From Aliihoeflea aestuarii (lineage in GTDB: Bacteria; Pseudomonadota; Alphaproteobacteria; Rhizobiales; Rhizobiaceae): a DNA stretch of 64,000 bases. The stretch spans positions 558,001 through 622,000 of the forward strand of contig NZ_JAAAMK010000002.1 of NCBI RefSeq assembly GCF_024105665.1, given 5' to 3'. Below are positions 10,501 to 19,365 of the stretch, in pieces (position 1 is the first letter of the stretch; each line of letters begins with the position of its first letter). The position numbers and the translations under genes are program-made. The notes below the pieces were generated by a model. That model searched no databases. It had not been told where the DNA came from and worked only from the letters and a program-made list of their open reading frames with translations.

Positions 10501-12164
10501 AAGGGCTCGACGCGGCCGTGCGCGGCACTGCCCCTCTTGGCGACGGCCAGCTTGCGCTGGACGTGAACCTTGCGGCCTTCCCGCTGGGCATAGCCAATGC
10601 CGTCGTTCCCGACCAGAACCTCGCCGGAACGCTGACGGGAACCGCGCGCGTCACCGGCACCACATCCGATCCCCGCGCGGCGTTCGATCTCAACGCGGCC
10701 GGCCTTTCGGCCGCTCCCCTCGCTGAAAACGGGATCGACCCGCTTACCGCATCGGCCGCCGGCAATTTCGGCGACCGGACGGTGACCCTCTCGTCCGTCA
10801 ACGTCTCGAATGGTCAGGGGATCGCCGTGTCCGCGAGCGGCCGCGTTCCGCTCGACGGTGCGGCACTCGCCGTCAATCTGACGGCCGAAGCGCCATTGTC
10901 GCTGGCCAATCGCTTCCTGATCGACCGCGGAACGCAGCTTTCGGGTACGGTCGCGTTTCAGGGGCAGGTCGCCGGCTCGACCAGCGATCCGCAGATCAAT
11001 GGAACGGTCTCGACGCAAGGCGCGCAAATCGTCGATCCGGAGGCGAATGTTTCCGTGCAGTCGCTCAATCTGGCGGCGAGCATCGCCGGCCAGACCGTCA
11101 CGATTCAGACCGCCAACGCCACGCTCGGCGCGGGCGGCACGATCACCGCCGGCGGAACGGTGTCAATCGCGGAGGGCCTGCCCGCCAACATCACGGTCGC
11201 GCTCAACGAGGCGCGCTACAATGACGGCAACATGATCGCAGCCACGGCGTCCGGCAATCTGGCAATCGTCGGTCCGCTTGCCGGCGATGCGCGGATCAGC
11301 GGCACGATCAACGTGGCGCGGGCCGAAATCAGCGTTCCCGACAGTTTCGGCGGCGCAGCCGCCGGCATCGACGTCGTCCACCGCAATCCGCCTCCGGGCG
11401 TGACCGCGACGCTGCAGCGCGCGCGTGCGAATGACGGGACGCCGGTTCCAACATCCCGCCCGAGCGTTATTCAGCTCGACGTAACGGTGAATGCCCCCAA
11501 CCAGATTTTCGTGCGCGGCCGCGGTCTCGACGCCGAACTCGGCGGCAGCGTGAGAGTGCTTGGCCCCGTTACCAACGTGCAGCCGGTCGGTGCTTTCGAA
11601 CTCATTCGCGGCCGGCTCGGCATTCTCGGCCAGCGGATCGAATTCGAGGAAGGCACCATCACCCTGATCGGTGATCTCGATCCGGTGCTGAACTTCGTCG
11701 CGAGTTCGAGTGCCGGTAGCGGAACCACGGTCTTCATCACCGTTTCCGGCCGTGTTTCGGATCTCGACATCTCCTTCTCTTCGACACCGCAACTGCCCGA
11801 AGACGAAGTGCTTGCGCAATTGATCTTCAATCGCAGCATCGGCGAACTCTCGCCCTTGCAGATCGCCCAGCTTGCCGCAGCGGCGGCCGAGCTTGCAGGC
11901 GGCGGCAACTCGTCGCTGCTCGGCAGCCTTCGCGGCGCAACCGGCCTCGACGATCTCGACATCATCACCGACAGCGAAGGCAATGCGGCCGTGCGTGCAG
12001 GCCGCTACATCCAGGACAACATCTATCTGGGCGTCGAAGCGGGCGCCGGTGGCACAGCACGCGGCACGATCAATCTCGACATTACCGACGAGTTTACGGC
12101 GCGCGGCGCCGTCGGTTCGGATGGAGATTCCAGCCTCGGCCTGTTCTTCGAACGGGACTATTGA
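7566..12164 (+). CDS. tamB: Translocation and assembly module protein TamB
   Basis: A 1532-residue protein with a short signal/anchor segment (MTRFLIALAFVFFSAPAFA) followed by a very long repetitive beta-rich body and the conserved C-terminal DUF490 (TamB) domain, including IFNRSIGELSPLQIAQLAAAA near 1415-1435. TamB spans the periplasm from the inner membrane to TamA and belongs to the AsmA-like bridge proteins also implicated in lipid transport. The start codon is TTG, overlapping the TGA stop of tamA in the sequence TTGA, so translation is probably coupled. The internal region (about 500-1100) repeats modules of the type LTPEGDGFRLDL and NTVRPDLELAGTIDGTARVTG, the second recurring at about 900-925 and 1015-1040. 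A terminator follows closely. Confidence 0.94.
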   Translation: MTRFLIALAFVFFSAPAFAQETEAETRSLFTNFIQNQLSTPNRQISISGIQGALSSNARIGSITVADREGVWLRITNASIEWSRTALLLRQRLEISSLRADRIDVLRNPVPEEGLPPPESSGFAVPELPVAVNLQSLEIPVAAFGPTVFGLESELSLSGRLRLEDGSLDTALDVQRLDGPGGQLGLTFVYSNATEVVDLDLNLSEPENGILANLLNIDGRPPVDLTLAGNGPLGDLNVDLALDAEQERMLTGQAQVRDGNGGRGFSTRLAGPIARLIPEQFRDFFGAETSLTAQGFIRDEGGLRLDALDLNSAAMTLSASAETTADNFLRRLAIDATVEDPRGDVVVLPVPGGDTTVERASLVLSYGEGASDDWSGALDIGALKTAEFAAETMELDLTGLAQNLDQPDARRVTFDLSGAIDGVTATQEEISQALGQRIALTSSGEWNAGQPLVLSNTEVEAEALILRLAGEIAENVFDGDISVETSSIAPFSGIAGRDLSGAMTLGASGTIAALSGGFNLTLDSTIDELRIDNEAADNLMGGRTTISGRVERGEQGLVTDNLRVENEQFDVLADGSYATGAADFDFSFNLTDLALVTSQASGALAAEGRAAGGDGIINLTTSVRVPSGRLAEKQLRDAAIAFDGTLEDGNLDGTLGGSAFLDGVRVDLSTGIALVEEERRLTDLTFTAGGARLTGGVVQGADGLLTGSLDIDAADISTLAALALQEASGAVRASVELTPVDNEQRATIDAAIDGFELGETGIERAQIEAAIDDLFGVPRIDGSVDAAGIAAGGVNVETLQANANRQGDATEFSADARLDNATTAAVAGTLTPEGDGFRLDLTQADLAQGNLAARLRQAASLSIIGDVITIDRLALDVGGGSIDATGRIADEIDLNATIAALPLSIANTVRPDLELAGTIDGTARVTGSRDRPNVAFDIRGDTIRAAALRQAGLSALNVTARGTTSGESLNIDARATSPEGLDAAVRGTAPLGDGQLALDVNLAAFPLGIANAVVPDQNLAGTLTGTARVTGTTSDPRAAFDLNAAGLSAAPLAENGIDPLTASAAGNFGDRTVTLSSVNVSNGQGIAVSASGRVPLDGAALAVNLTAEAPLSLANRFLIDRGTQLSGTVAFQGQVAGSTSDPQINGTVSTQGAQIVDPEANVSVQSLNLAASIAGQTVTIQTANATLGAGGTITAGGTVSIAEGLPANITVALNEARYNDGNMIAATASGNLAIVGPLAGDARISGTINVARAEISVPDSFGGAAAGIDVVHRNPPPGVTATLQRARANDGTPVPTSRPSVIQLDVTVNAPNQIFVRGRGLDAELGGSVRVLGPVTNVQPVGAFELIRGRLGILGQRIEFEEGTITLIGDLDPVLNFVASSSAGSGTTVFITVSGRVSDLDISFSSTPQLPEDEVLAQLIFNRSIGELSPLQIAQLAAAAAELAGGGNSSLLGSLRGATGLDDLDIITDSEGNAAVRAGRYIQDNIYLGVEAGAGGTARGTINLDITDEFTARGAVGSDGDSSLGLFFERDY

Positions 12165-12182
12165 ACGAAGTGCTGAAACCGA

Positions 12183-12209
12183 AAAAAGGCGGCCACGGGC
12201 CGCCTTTTT
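12183..12209 (+). terminator. Rho-independent terminator after tamB
   Basis: GGCGGCC (12188-12194) and GGCCGCC (12198-12204) form a 7-bp stem with an ACG loop, extended by A/T pairs from flanking AAAAA and TTTTT runs. It sits 20 bases after the tamB stop and before the convergent small gene, so it may work for both directions. Confidence 0.9.
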
Positions 12210-12229
12210 CTATGGAAATCGCCATTGCA

Positions 12230-12433
<204 letters not shown>

Positions 12434-12477
12434 TCAGAAACGCCGATGATCGTTTGCCGGTTGCACGGCATGCCGCG

Positions 12478-14748
12478 TCATTCAGCCGCTTCGCGCCGGT
12501 CGGTCTGACTTGGGTGTTCGTGCTGGTCCGCCAATGGCGATATCTCGGCCATGGGAAAGGCATCGACTGCAACGACCTTGGCGATCGCGCCCTGCGCCTC
12601 ATCCAGTCGGCGCTTTTCGTCGGCGGAGATCAGCCCCGTTTCCAGCGCCCTTTCAGGCTCCCGCACCTTCGCGTCGCGCATCTTGCGTTCGATTGGAGCG
12701 ACCTGCGCGGCAAGGTCGAACGCGTGTTCGAGGTCCTTGAGGGCGTGCTCCGCGTCACCTTCGCCCAGATAGATGTCGGGCGTCAGCCGATCACGCTGCG
12801 AGCCTGGCTCCATCAGCATCTCCGCAACGCGCGACCGGTCCGTGTCTTTGGGTTCGGGATGCGGAACACCCAGAGGAAAGGCCACGAGTCGCACCAGAAA
12901 TGACGCCCAACGCGCCGGAAGATTCGCCAGGATTCCCTTGAATGCGACGCCCATGCGCTGGCGCCCACGCACCATGATGAAGTCGACGAGCGGACGATCG
13001 GCGTCCGGCCGTCCCTCGTCCTCGAACCGCTTGAGCACAGCGGCGCCAAGGTAAAGTTCTGCCAGAATATCGCCGAGGCGGGCGGACAGCATTTCCTTGC
13101 GTTTGAGCGCGCCGCCAAGCGTCAGCAGCGACAGGTCGGAAAGAAGCGCGAAGGCTGCGGAATAGCGCGAAAGCTGACGCCAATGGCGTGACATGGAAGC
13201 TGTGGCCGGTGCCGGTGAGACCAGCCCCCCTGTCCAGCCGCGAACGAAAGCCCTAAACGCGTTGACGATGGAGTGTCCGGCATGACGCCAGAACTGCCGG
13301 TCGAATTCGGCAAGCCCCCGTTCACCGTCTTCATCGGAAAGAGCCAGCAACTCCTTGAGCATATAGGGATGCGAGCGGATGGCGCCCTGTCCGAAGATCA
13401 TCAAATTGCGGGTGAGGATGTTCGCACCCTCAACCGTGATGCCGATCGGCACGGAGCGATACTGAGCTCCGAGATAGTTTTTCGGCCCGTCGATGACGGC
13501 CTTGCCGCCATGAATGTCCATCGCGTGCTCGATCGAGCGGCGCATGCGGTCGGTCGCGTGAAACTTCATGATCGCCGAGATGACCGATGGTTTGTGCCCC
13601 TCGTCGAGCGCGGCGACCGTCAGACGGCGCGCTGCATCGATCTGGTAGGCATTGGCCGCGATTTCGGCCATCGGCTCCTGAATGCCTTCGAACTTGCCGA
13701 TGGGCACATTGAATTGGGTGCGCACGCGTGCATAGGCACCGGTGGCTCGGGCGCACATGGCGGCCGACGCGGCCGATTGCGAGGGAAGCGAAATCCCCCG
13801 CCCCGCTGCAAGCGCCGTCATCAGCATCTTCCACCCTTGCCCGACGCGCTCGGGAGCACCGAGCACCCAGTCGAGCGGAACGAACACATCCTTTCCGTAT
13901 AGCGGCCCGTTCTGGAAAAACGTGAATTGCGGAATGTGCCGGTCGCCGTGGCTCACGCCCGGCGTCGCGGTCGGCAAGAGTGCGACCGTGATGCCGCGAT
14001 CCGCACCGCCGCCGAGATGGTTTTCCGGGTCCAGAAGCTTGAAGGCAAGCCCCATGACGGTCGCGACCGGGCCGAGCGTGATATAGCGTTTCTCGAAATT
14101 GAGCCGGATGCCGAGAACGCGTTCCCCTTCATGCTCGCCATATTCGATAACGCCCGTATCCGTCATCGCCGCCGCATCGGACCCCGCTTCCGGCGAGGTC
14201 AGACCGAAACATGGAATTTCGCGCCCGTCGGCCAACCGTGGCAACCAGTGTTCGCGCTGGGCGTCCGTGCCGAAATGCATGAGAAGTTCGCCGGGACCGA
14301 GCGAGTTCGGCACCATCACGGTCACGCCCGCCACGACGCTCGCCGACGAAAGCGTCCGAACGACTTCCGAATGCGCGGTGTTGGAGAAACCGAGGCCACC
14401 GAACGCCTTGGGGATGATCATGCCGAAGAATTTCTTCTCGCGCATGAAGTCCCAGACCGGCTTCGGCAGGTCGCGATCCTCCCATGCCAGCTTCCAGTCA
14501 TCGACCATGGCGCACAATTCGCGCACCGGACCTTCCATGAAAGCGCGTTCCTCGGCGGAAAGCGCGGCAGGCTTCATGGCGACCAGCTTGCTCCAGTCGG
14601 GCGTGCCGGTGAAGAGTTCACCATCCCACCAGACCGTACCGGCATCGATCGCGTCACGTTCGGTTTCCGAAATGGGCGGCATGACACCTTTGGCCCACCC
14701 GAAGATCGGTTTGGAAATACGGTCTCGCCGAAAGTCGCGGAAACTCAT
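12478..14748 (-). CDS. fadE: FadE-type acyl-CoA dehydrogenase
   Basis: This 756-residue FAD enzyme catalyses the first step of fatty-acid beta-oxidation, acyl-CoA to trans-2-enoyl-CoA. The length and layout match the FadE branch (E. coli FadE is about 814 residues): an acyl-CoA dehydrogenase N-terminal and middle domain (about 80-330, with FGLTSPEAGSDAAAMTDTG at the flavin/substrate site), a C-terminal helical domain to about 490, and a long C-terminal DUF1974 extension (about 490-735) not found in the short mitochondrial-type enzymes. The start MSFRDFRRDRISKPIFGW is typical for the branch. It appears monocistronic; electron acceptor genes are not nearby. Confidence 0.92.
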   Translation of the reverse strand: MSFRDFRRDRISKPIFGWAKGVMPPISETERDAIDAGTVWWDGELFTGTPDWSKLVAMKPAALSAEERAFMEGPVRELCAMVDDWKLAWEDRDLPKPVWDFMREKKFFGMIIPKAFGGLGFSNTAHSEVVRTLSSASVVAGVTVMVPNSLGPGELLMHFGTDAQREHWLPRLADGREIPCFGLTSPEAGSDAAAMTDTGVIEYGEHEGERVLGIRLNFEKRYITLGPVATVMGLAFKLLDPENHLGGGADRGITVALLPTATPGVSHGDRHIPQFTFFQNGPLYGKDVFVPLDWVLGAPERVGQGWKMLMTALAAGRGISLPSQSAASAAMCARATGAYARVRTQFNVPIGKFEGIQEPMAEIAANAYQIDAARRLTVAALDEGHKPSVISAIMKFHATDRMRRSIEHAMDIHGGKAVIDGPKNYLGAQYRSVPIGITVEGANILTRNLMIFGQGAIRSHPYMLKELLALSDEDGERGLAEFDRQFWRHAGHSIVNAFRAFVRGWTGGLVSPAPATASMSRHWRQLSRYSAAFALLSDLSLLTLGGALKRKEMLSARLGDILAELYLGAAVLKRFEDEGRPDADRPLVDFIMVRGRQRMGVAFKGILANLPARWASFLVRLVAFPLGVPHPEPKDTDRSRVAEMLMEPGSQRDRLTPDIYLGEGDAEHALKDLEHAFDLAAQVAPIERKMRDAKVREPERALETGLISADEKRRLDEAQGAIAKVVAVDAFPMAEISPLADQHEHPSQTDRREAAE

Positions 14749-14818
14749 CTGTCACCCGAAGATCGTTTTTCTCGATCTTCGTGGAATGCGCGGCACCCGC
14801 GATCGTTCCCGCGTCAGT

Positions 14819-16573
14819 TCATTGCGTCAGATGCAAGGTGGCGACATCGCGGCCGATCTTGGCAAAAGCCTCCTCCAGAGCCACGGTATTGGCAGCCATG
14901 TGGAAATTCCCGGTCCGGCTGGCACACTGGCGAAAGAGGGTCGTTACAGCGGAATTCGTCGTATTGTAAAGGACGGTATAGACCTCGACGCCTTGTTCCT
15001 TCATTCGCGTACACATCGTCCTTGTGTAGGTGTTGAGCGCCGTTTCCGCCGCCCCCTGGCTCGTCGCGCCGCTGATCCGTCCACCCGAACTGCCTGCTGC
15101 GGGCGTGTTCAGAAATCCGTAGGATCCGTAATCCGACCTGTTGATCGTGTTGCTCGCGCCAAAGGAAACGTTGGTGCCATCGGTCATCAGGACGAGGAAC
15201 TTGGAGACATTCTCGGCCTCGAAAGGCGCCGCGCCGGCAAACGGCTCGCCGGGTGACAACAGACGCCAGCCCCAGGCGAGTCCTTCCGAAATATTCGTGC
15301 CGGAACCGTTCCAGAACTGCATCGCATCGATGCCGGCATTCACCTTCGCCATGTCGGTCGTCAGCGGAGTGATGGGCGTCGGGCAGGCCCGGTTGGGACC
15401 GATCGTCAGGTTGTGCGTATCCTTGACTGATCGACCCGGCTTGCGATTGCCGGTCATGTCCTCGATCACATATTTCAAGGTCGACCGCTGAACCACATGA
15501 CGGGTCGCATCCTGGTCGAGCGACAGGTTCACCGTCTTGTGGTCGAGCCAGACATTGTTGAAACGGCTGCCGTCGTTGCCGCCATTCGTCATGCGCTGCG
15601 CTGCCGGTTCGCTTGGCGCGAAGTAGGGAACGAACAAAGTGTCAGGCTTGGCGGGATCGGGCGGCGTCAAATCGAGATTGTACGGCGCGGGACGCGCCTC
15701 GACGCATCCCTTCCAACTCGTGCCGGACTGCCTGAACAGTTCCTGATGGTGGGGGTACTTTTTGACATTGGCGCAAACGCGGCGCATGTCGTCGGCCAGC
15801 GCTCCGGTCTGGGAGGTGGAGCACGTCATCAAACCGCGATGCTCCCAATTGTTGACGATCGCATCACGCGCCGCGTTCGTAAGATCGGCGCTACGCTGGG
15901 CAGGCGTCTGCGCCAATCGCACGTTGCGCATCTGATCGCTGATGAAGTTCCAGCCATTGTAAAGGGCTTCGCCCCTGGTATCGATCCAGTCTTCGTCGAA
16001 CCCCTCCGCATTGATGTTGACCGCCGTCACGAACGGAACGACGCCGATATGGACCTCCTGGCGAGGGTCGCCATTGTTGTCGACGGCAGTGACCAGCGCC
16101 TTCGACGCCCGCTTCAGCGCATCGATGCCGGCCTGCCCCATCGACCCGGTATTGTCGAGAACCATCGCGATCTCGAGTGTCTTGGTGGATCGGAACGTCG
16201 TCGCCGATACGGTGATGTCCTGATTGCCGAAGCGGTCCATCAGGAAGAGACCGATCCTGGCTTCGACGTGGCCGGTGAGCTGAACGTAGTTCAGGCCCTC
16301 ATCGATGATCAGACGGGTTTGGGCGGCTCCGACGATAAAGTTCGCCCCTTGCGAGGCGACGAAACTGTCGAAAAGGTCGCGGCGCTCCTTGTCGGACGCG
16401 TTTTCCTGCGAAGCGGCAAGAACGGCGCTGTCCACGATGTTTTGCAGCCGGCTTTTGGAATTGACGATGTTCGCCGTGTCGATTGCCACGCCCACGCCGG
16501 CCAGCAGCGCAGGAAGAATCACGGCAGTCATCATCGCGAAATTGCCTGACTCGGATCGCCAGAACGTCTTCAT
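14819..16573 (-). CDS. TadG-like membrane-anchored VWA-domain protein
   Basis: The 584-residue protein has a short basic N-terminus, one TadE/TadG-type transmembrane segment (about 12-35, in ESGNFAMMTAVILPALLAGV) and a long extracytoplasmic part carrying a von Willebrand factor A domain with the MIDAS sequence DNTGSMG at about residue 138. The SGN...ALL pattern at the N-terminus resembles pilin-like processing sites of TadE/F/G pseudopilins. Such proteins belong to Tad/Flp pilus loci, but no other tad gene is visible here, so it is a solitary copy. Six or more cysteines in the C-terminal half suggest disulfides. GGGGGG precedes the ATG. Confidence 0.85.
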   Translation of the reverse strand: MKTFWRSESGNFAMMTAVILPALLAGVGVAIDTANIVNSKSRLQNIVDSAVLAASQENASDKERRDLFDSFVASQGANFIVGAAQTRLIIDEGLNYVQLTGHVEARIGLFLMDRFGNQDITVSATTFRSTKTLEIAMVLDNTGSMGQAGIDALKRASKALVTAVDNNGDPRQEVHIGVVPFVTAVNINAEGFDEDWIDTRGEALYNGWNFISDQMRNVRLAQTPAQRSADLTNAARDAIVNNWEHRGLMTCSTSQTGALADDMRRVCANVKKYPHHQELFRQSGTSWKGCVEARPAPYNLDLTPPDPAKPDTLFVPYFAPSEPAAQRMTNGGNDGSRFNNVWLDHKTVNLSLDQDATRHVVQRSTLKYVIEDMTGNRKPGRSVKDTHNLTIGPNRACPTPITPLTTDMAKVNAGIDAMQFWNGSGTNISEGLAWGWRLLSPGEPFAGAAPFEAENVSKFLVLMTDGTNVSFGASNTINRSDYGSYGFLNTPAAGSSGGRISGATSQGAAETALNTYTRTMCTRMKEQGVEVYTVLYNTTNSAVTTLFRQCASRTGNFHMAANTVALEEAFAKIGRDVATLHLTQ

Positions 16574-16628
16574 CGAACCCCCCGCATTGTCGCGAGGGAA
16601 ATCTGCCCATCGAAACTTAACGAAATCA

Positions 16629-16659
16629 AACCGACATCATCGCTTCGGAAATGTCGGTT
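16629..16659. repeat. Inverted repeat between the VWA gene and the SDR gene
   Basis: AACCGACAT (16629-16637) and ATGTCGGTT (16651-16659) form a perfect 9-bp inverted repeat with a 13-base spacer. It lies 52 bases downstream of the SDR stop and about 56 bases upstream of the VWA gene, in an AT-rich stretch. It could be a weak terminator for the SDR operon (no strong T-run) or an operator for the VWA gene. Confidence 0.5.
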
Positions 16660-16710
16660 AAAACTGCGCTAAATTTATTGCATCAAATTTTCTAGACATG
16701 TCATCACGGA

Positions 16711-17454
16711 TCAATATACGGCGCGCCCGCCCGAAATATCGAACACGGCGCCCGTCGTGAAGGAGCAGTCGTTCGAGGCGAGCCAGGCGATCATGGCCGC
16801 AACCTCCGACGGCTCGACGAACCTATTGAGCGGGATCTTCGACAGCATATAGTCGATATGCTCCTGCGTCATCTGATCAAAGATCGACGTGCGCGCCGCA
16901 GCCGGCGTCACGCAATTGACGAGGATGCCCGATCCGGCAAGTTCCTTTCCGAGCGACTTCGTCAGCGCGATCAGCCCGGCCTTCGACGCCGAATAATGCG
17001 ACGCATTGGGATTGCCCTCCTTGCCAGCGATGGACGCCACATTGACGATGCGGCCATATCCTGCCTTCGCCATGAGCGGCACGAGCGCGTGGCAGGTCAG
17101 ATAGGGCGCAACGAGATTGACCTCGATCGTGCGTCGCCAGATGTCGGGCGCCAGTTCCCAGGTCTTCGCATTGCCGCCCGTGATGCCTGCATTGTTCACG
17201 AGAATGTCGACCGGCCTTGCGTCGAACGTCTTTCCGGCAGCAACCGCAACCACCTTTTCATCCGTCAGTTCAACGACGTTGCCGGTGGCCTGGTCGCCAA
17301 GAGATTTGACGGCCTCGTCGATCGCTGCGGCGTCGATATCCCATAATTCGACGAAAGCGCCGCTTGCGATCATCCGCTCCGCAGTTGCATAGCCGATACC
17401 GCGCGCGCCGCCGGTGATGATCGCTTTTCGGCCTTCGAGATCGATGCGGTTCAT
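16711..17454 (-). CDS. SDR-family NAD(P)-dependent dehydrogenase
   Basis: A 247-residue classical short-chain dehydrogenase. The Rossmann motif TGGARGIG is at 14-21, an acidic residue in ELWDID near 36-41 suggests NAD rather than NADP, NNAG lies around 87-90, and the catalytic Ser and YSASK follow near 139 and 153-157. It oxidises or reduces a secondary alcohol in the cytoplasm. It is the last gene of an operon starting at 21183, and its ATG overlaps the stop of the preceding dehydrogenase gene in ATGA, which argues for a shared sugar-acid pathway. The exact substrate is unknown. Confidence 0.88.
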   Translation of the reverse strand: MNRIDLEGRKAIITGGARGIGYATAERMIASGAFVELWDIDAAAIDEAVKSLGDQATGNVVELTDEKVVAVAAGKTFDARPVDILVNNAGITGGNAKTWELAPDIWRRTIEVNLVAPYLTCHALVPLMAKAGYGRIVNVASIAGKEGNPNASHYSASKAGLIALTKSLGKELAGSGILVNCVTPAAARTSIFDQMTQEHIDYMLSKIPLNRFVEPSEVAAMIAWLASNDCSFTTGAVFDISGGRAVY

Positions 17455-18362
17455 GCGTGATTGTCCTTCGTGGTGCGGCGCACGCCGTTGAGTTCGGCGA
17501 CGACGTCGGCCAGCATCGGCACGAAATCGTCGCCCCGTCCTATGGCCTCGGCCGTCGCAAAGCTGTTCTTGACGCCGGATGCGAGATGCGAGGCGATGCC
17601 GCTTTCGTTGGCAAGCCCCGTCACGTAACGCATATCCTTGTGAGCGTTGCGCAATGTGAATTTGTGCGCGTCACGGTCGCCATCGACGGCGTATTGCATG
17701 AAGGTCTGGAAGAAGCCGCAATCCATCCGGCTGCCATTGATGATGTCCCGGACCGTAGTTGCTTCGACACCGTTTTTGGCCGCGATCACAAGAACTTCCG
17801 AATAGAGCGCAGCATAGCCGAGCGCCACGAAGTTGTTGAGAAGCTTGACGGTGTGCCCCGCGCCAACGTCTCCGACCCGAACGATCCGGGCGGCCCAGCT
17901 TTCGAAAAGCGGTTCCAACCGCTCGAAATCCGCCGCATCGGCACCGACCATAGTGTCGAGTTGCCCTGCCCACGCCTCCTTCGGCGTTCGCGCCAGGGGT
18001 GCATCGACCAGCGTCACGCCCGCCTCTTTGCAGGTATCCGAAAGCGCACGGGTCGAGACCGGATTGCTTGTCGAGCAATCGACGATGGTGTGGACCGCGC
18101 CCTTGGCGGCAAGAATGTCCTGCACGGCTGCCTCGACCTGCGGGCTGCCCGGCAGGCACAGGAAAACGATCTCGCATCCCGCCGAGAGTTCGCCAATCGT
18201 TTCGGCTTCTCTCGCTCCCCTTTTCCGCAGATCCTCGACAGGCTCGCGGTTGCGATGCCCCATCACCGTCAACGGATACCCCGCCTCGACGATGTTCTTG
18301 GCAATGCCATGCCCCATCAGCCCGACGCCGATGAAACCGACCCGTTCCTTTTCGCCGCTCAT
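17451..18362 (-). CDS. 3-hydroxyisobutyrate/L-threonate dehydrogenase-family oxidoreductase
   Basis: The 303-residue protein belongs to the beta-hydroxyacid dehydrogenase family. It has the N-terminal GFIGVGLMGHGIAKN dinucleotide motif (9-23), the substrate-binding DAPLART region (about 124-130) and the catalytic lysine in GHTVKLLNNF (about 168-177). Relatives oxidise 3-hydroxyisobutyrate, tartronate semialdehyde, 6-phosphogluconate-like or tetronic acids (LtnD acts on L-threonate). Here the ATGA overlaps on both sides (with the SDR gene and with the denD-like gene) place it in a tightly coupled sugar-acid operon, so a polyhydroxy acid substrate is likely. Specificity is not decidable from sequence alone. 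Confidence 0.87.
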   Translation of the reverse strand: MSGEKERVGFIGVGLMGHGIAKNIVEAGYPLTVMGHRNREPVEDLRKRGAREAETIGELSAGCEIVFLCLPGSPQVEAAVQDILAAKGAVHTIVDCSTSNPVSTRALSDTCKEAGVTLVDAPLARTPKEAWAGQLDTMVGADAADFERLEPLFESWAARIVRVGDVGAGHTVKLLNNFVALGYAALYSEVLVIAAKNGVEATTVRDIINGSRMDCGFFQTFMQYAVDGDRDAHKFTLRNAHKDMRYVTGLANESGIASHLASGVKNSFATAEAIGRGDDFVPMLADVVAELNGVRRTTKDNHA

Positions 18363-19348
18363 GCTGCATCTCCATTCATTTGCGCCGCCCTGGCGCGCTC
18401 GTCAGCGATGTGCGCCCGCACGATCGCCGCGAAATCCGGGTCGGCGACGAAACCCGCCGCCTCGGCCCGCTCGGCGGAAAAGTCGCGCGGCCAGCCGGCA
18501 ACGATCTTCTGGATCGCGGCGTCGGGCGTGCGCCTGATCAACGCCGCCGTTTCCTCGCCGGCGATTTCGCGCAGCGTCTCGATCATTTCGCCCACGGTGA
18601 TCGACAGCCCCGGCATCGTCAGCGAGCGCCGGTTGCCCAGCGCCGCAGCGTCAAGCGTGGCGGCATGGAGGAGAAAGCCGACGGCAGCGGCCGGGCTTGC
18701 GACCCAGTGCCGGACATCGTCATCGACCGGCAGCACCGCCTCTATACCGGCCAGCGGCTCCCGGATGATGCCCGAAAAGAAGCCCGACGCCGCCTTGTTC
18801 GGCTTGCCCGGTCGCACGACGATGGTCGGCAGGCGTATCCCGACGCCATCCACGAACCCCTTGCGGCTGTAATCGGCGAGCAGCAATTCGCAGATCGCCT
18901 TTTGCGTGCCGTAGCTCGTCAGCGGCGCATGGAAGAAGCTGTCGCGGATCGGCTCCTCGAACGGCGCGCCGAAAACCGCGATCGAGGAGGTGAAAACGAG
19001 ACGCGGGCGGTAATCGTCGCCCGCCTTGCGGATCGCCTCCAGAAGGTTCTGCATGCCGTCGAGATTGATGCGGTAACCTTTTTCGAAATCGATTTCCGCC
19101 TCGCCCGAAACGATCGACGCCAGATGGAAGATGACGTCCGGGCGCCCCTCCACCAGTCCTGTGATCGTTTTCGCATCGGCGATGTCGCCTGCCTGCGATG
19201 AAACCAGTGGGGAATCGAACGCGCCCTCGACGACATCGAAGGAATGGATGGCATCGATGCCGTGTCCGGCCAGTTCACCGCTCGCGACGAGCGCGTCGAT
19301 CAGCCTGCGGCCGATCATGCCCGCGCCTCCAAGAACCAGTATACGCAT
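18359..19348 (-). CDS. denD: D-erythronate dehydrogenase-like NAD-dependent epimerase-family enzyme
   Basis: A 329-residue extended-SDR protein: GGAGMIGRRL at 7-16, FTSSIAVFG around 115-123 and the active-site pattern SYGTQK near 140-145. The segment LPVDDDVRHWVASPAAAVGFLLHA is characteristic of the DenD group (D-erythronate dehydrogenase) among these sequences. DenD oxidises D-erythronate in tetronate catabolism, but the usual partners OtnI, OtnK and OtnC are absent here, so the enzyme may act on a different sugar acid or sugar. GGGAG precedes the ATG at 19348. It follows the dehydratase gene by 17 bases and overlaps the next gene by 4. Confidence 0.75.
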   Translation of the reverse strand: MRILVLGGAGMIGRRLIDALVASGELAGHGIDAIHSFDVVEGAFDSPLVSSQAGDIADAKTITGLVEGRPDVIFHLASIVSGEAEIDFEKGYRINLDGMQNLLEAIRKAGDDYRPRLVFTSSIAVFGAPFEEPIRDSFFHAPLTSYGTQKAICELLLADYSRKGFVDGVGIRLPTIVVRPGKPNKAASGFFSGIIREPLAGIEAVLPVDDDVRHWVASPAAAVGFLLHAATLDAAALGNRRSLTMPGLSITVGEMIETLREIAGEETAALIRRTPDAAIQKIVAGWPRDFSAERAEAAGFVADPDFAAIVRAHIADERARAAQMNGDAA

Positions 19349-19365
19349 CGCGCTCTCCCGTAATG

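Noticed and set aside
7542-11027. A very long minus-strand open frame (over 1100 codons) opposite tamB
   Set aside because: It lies wholly antisense to a well-supported gene; the GC-rich, repetitive coding strand keeps the antisense frame free of stops. It has no ribosome site and a composition very rich in Arg, Gly and Ala.
13927-15256. Plus-strand open frames of 370-385 codons opposite the acyl-CoA dehydrogenase and VWA genes
   Set aside because: They cross the boundary between two convincing minus-strand genes and show only low-complexity, Arg/Pro-rich translation.
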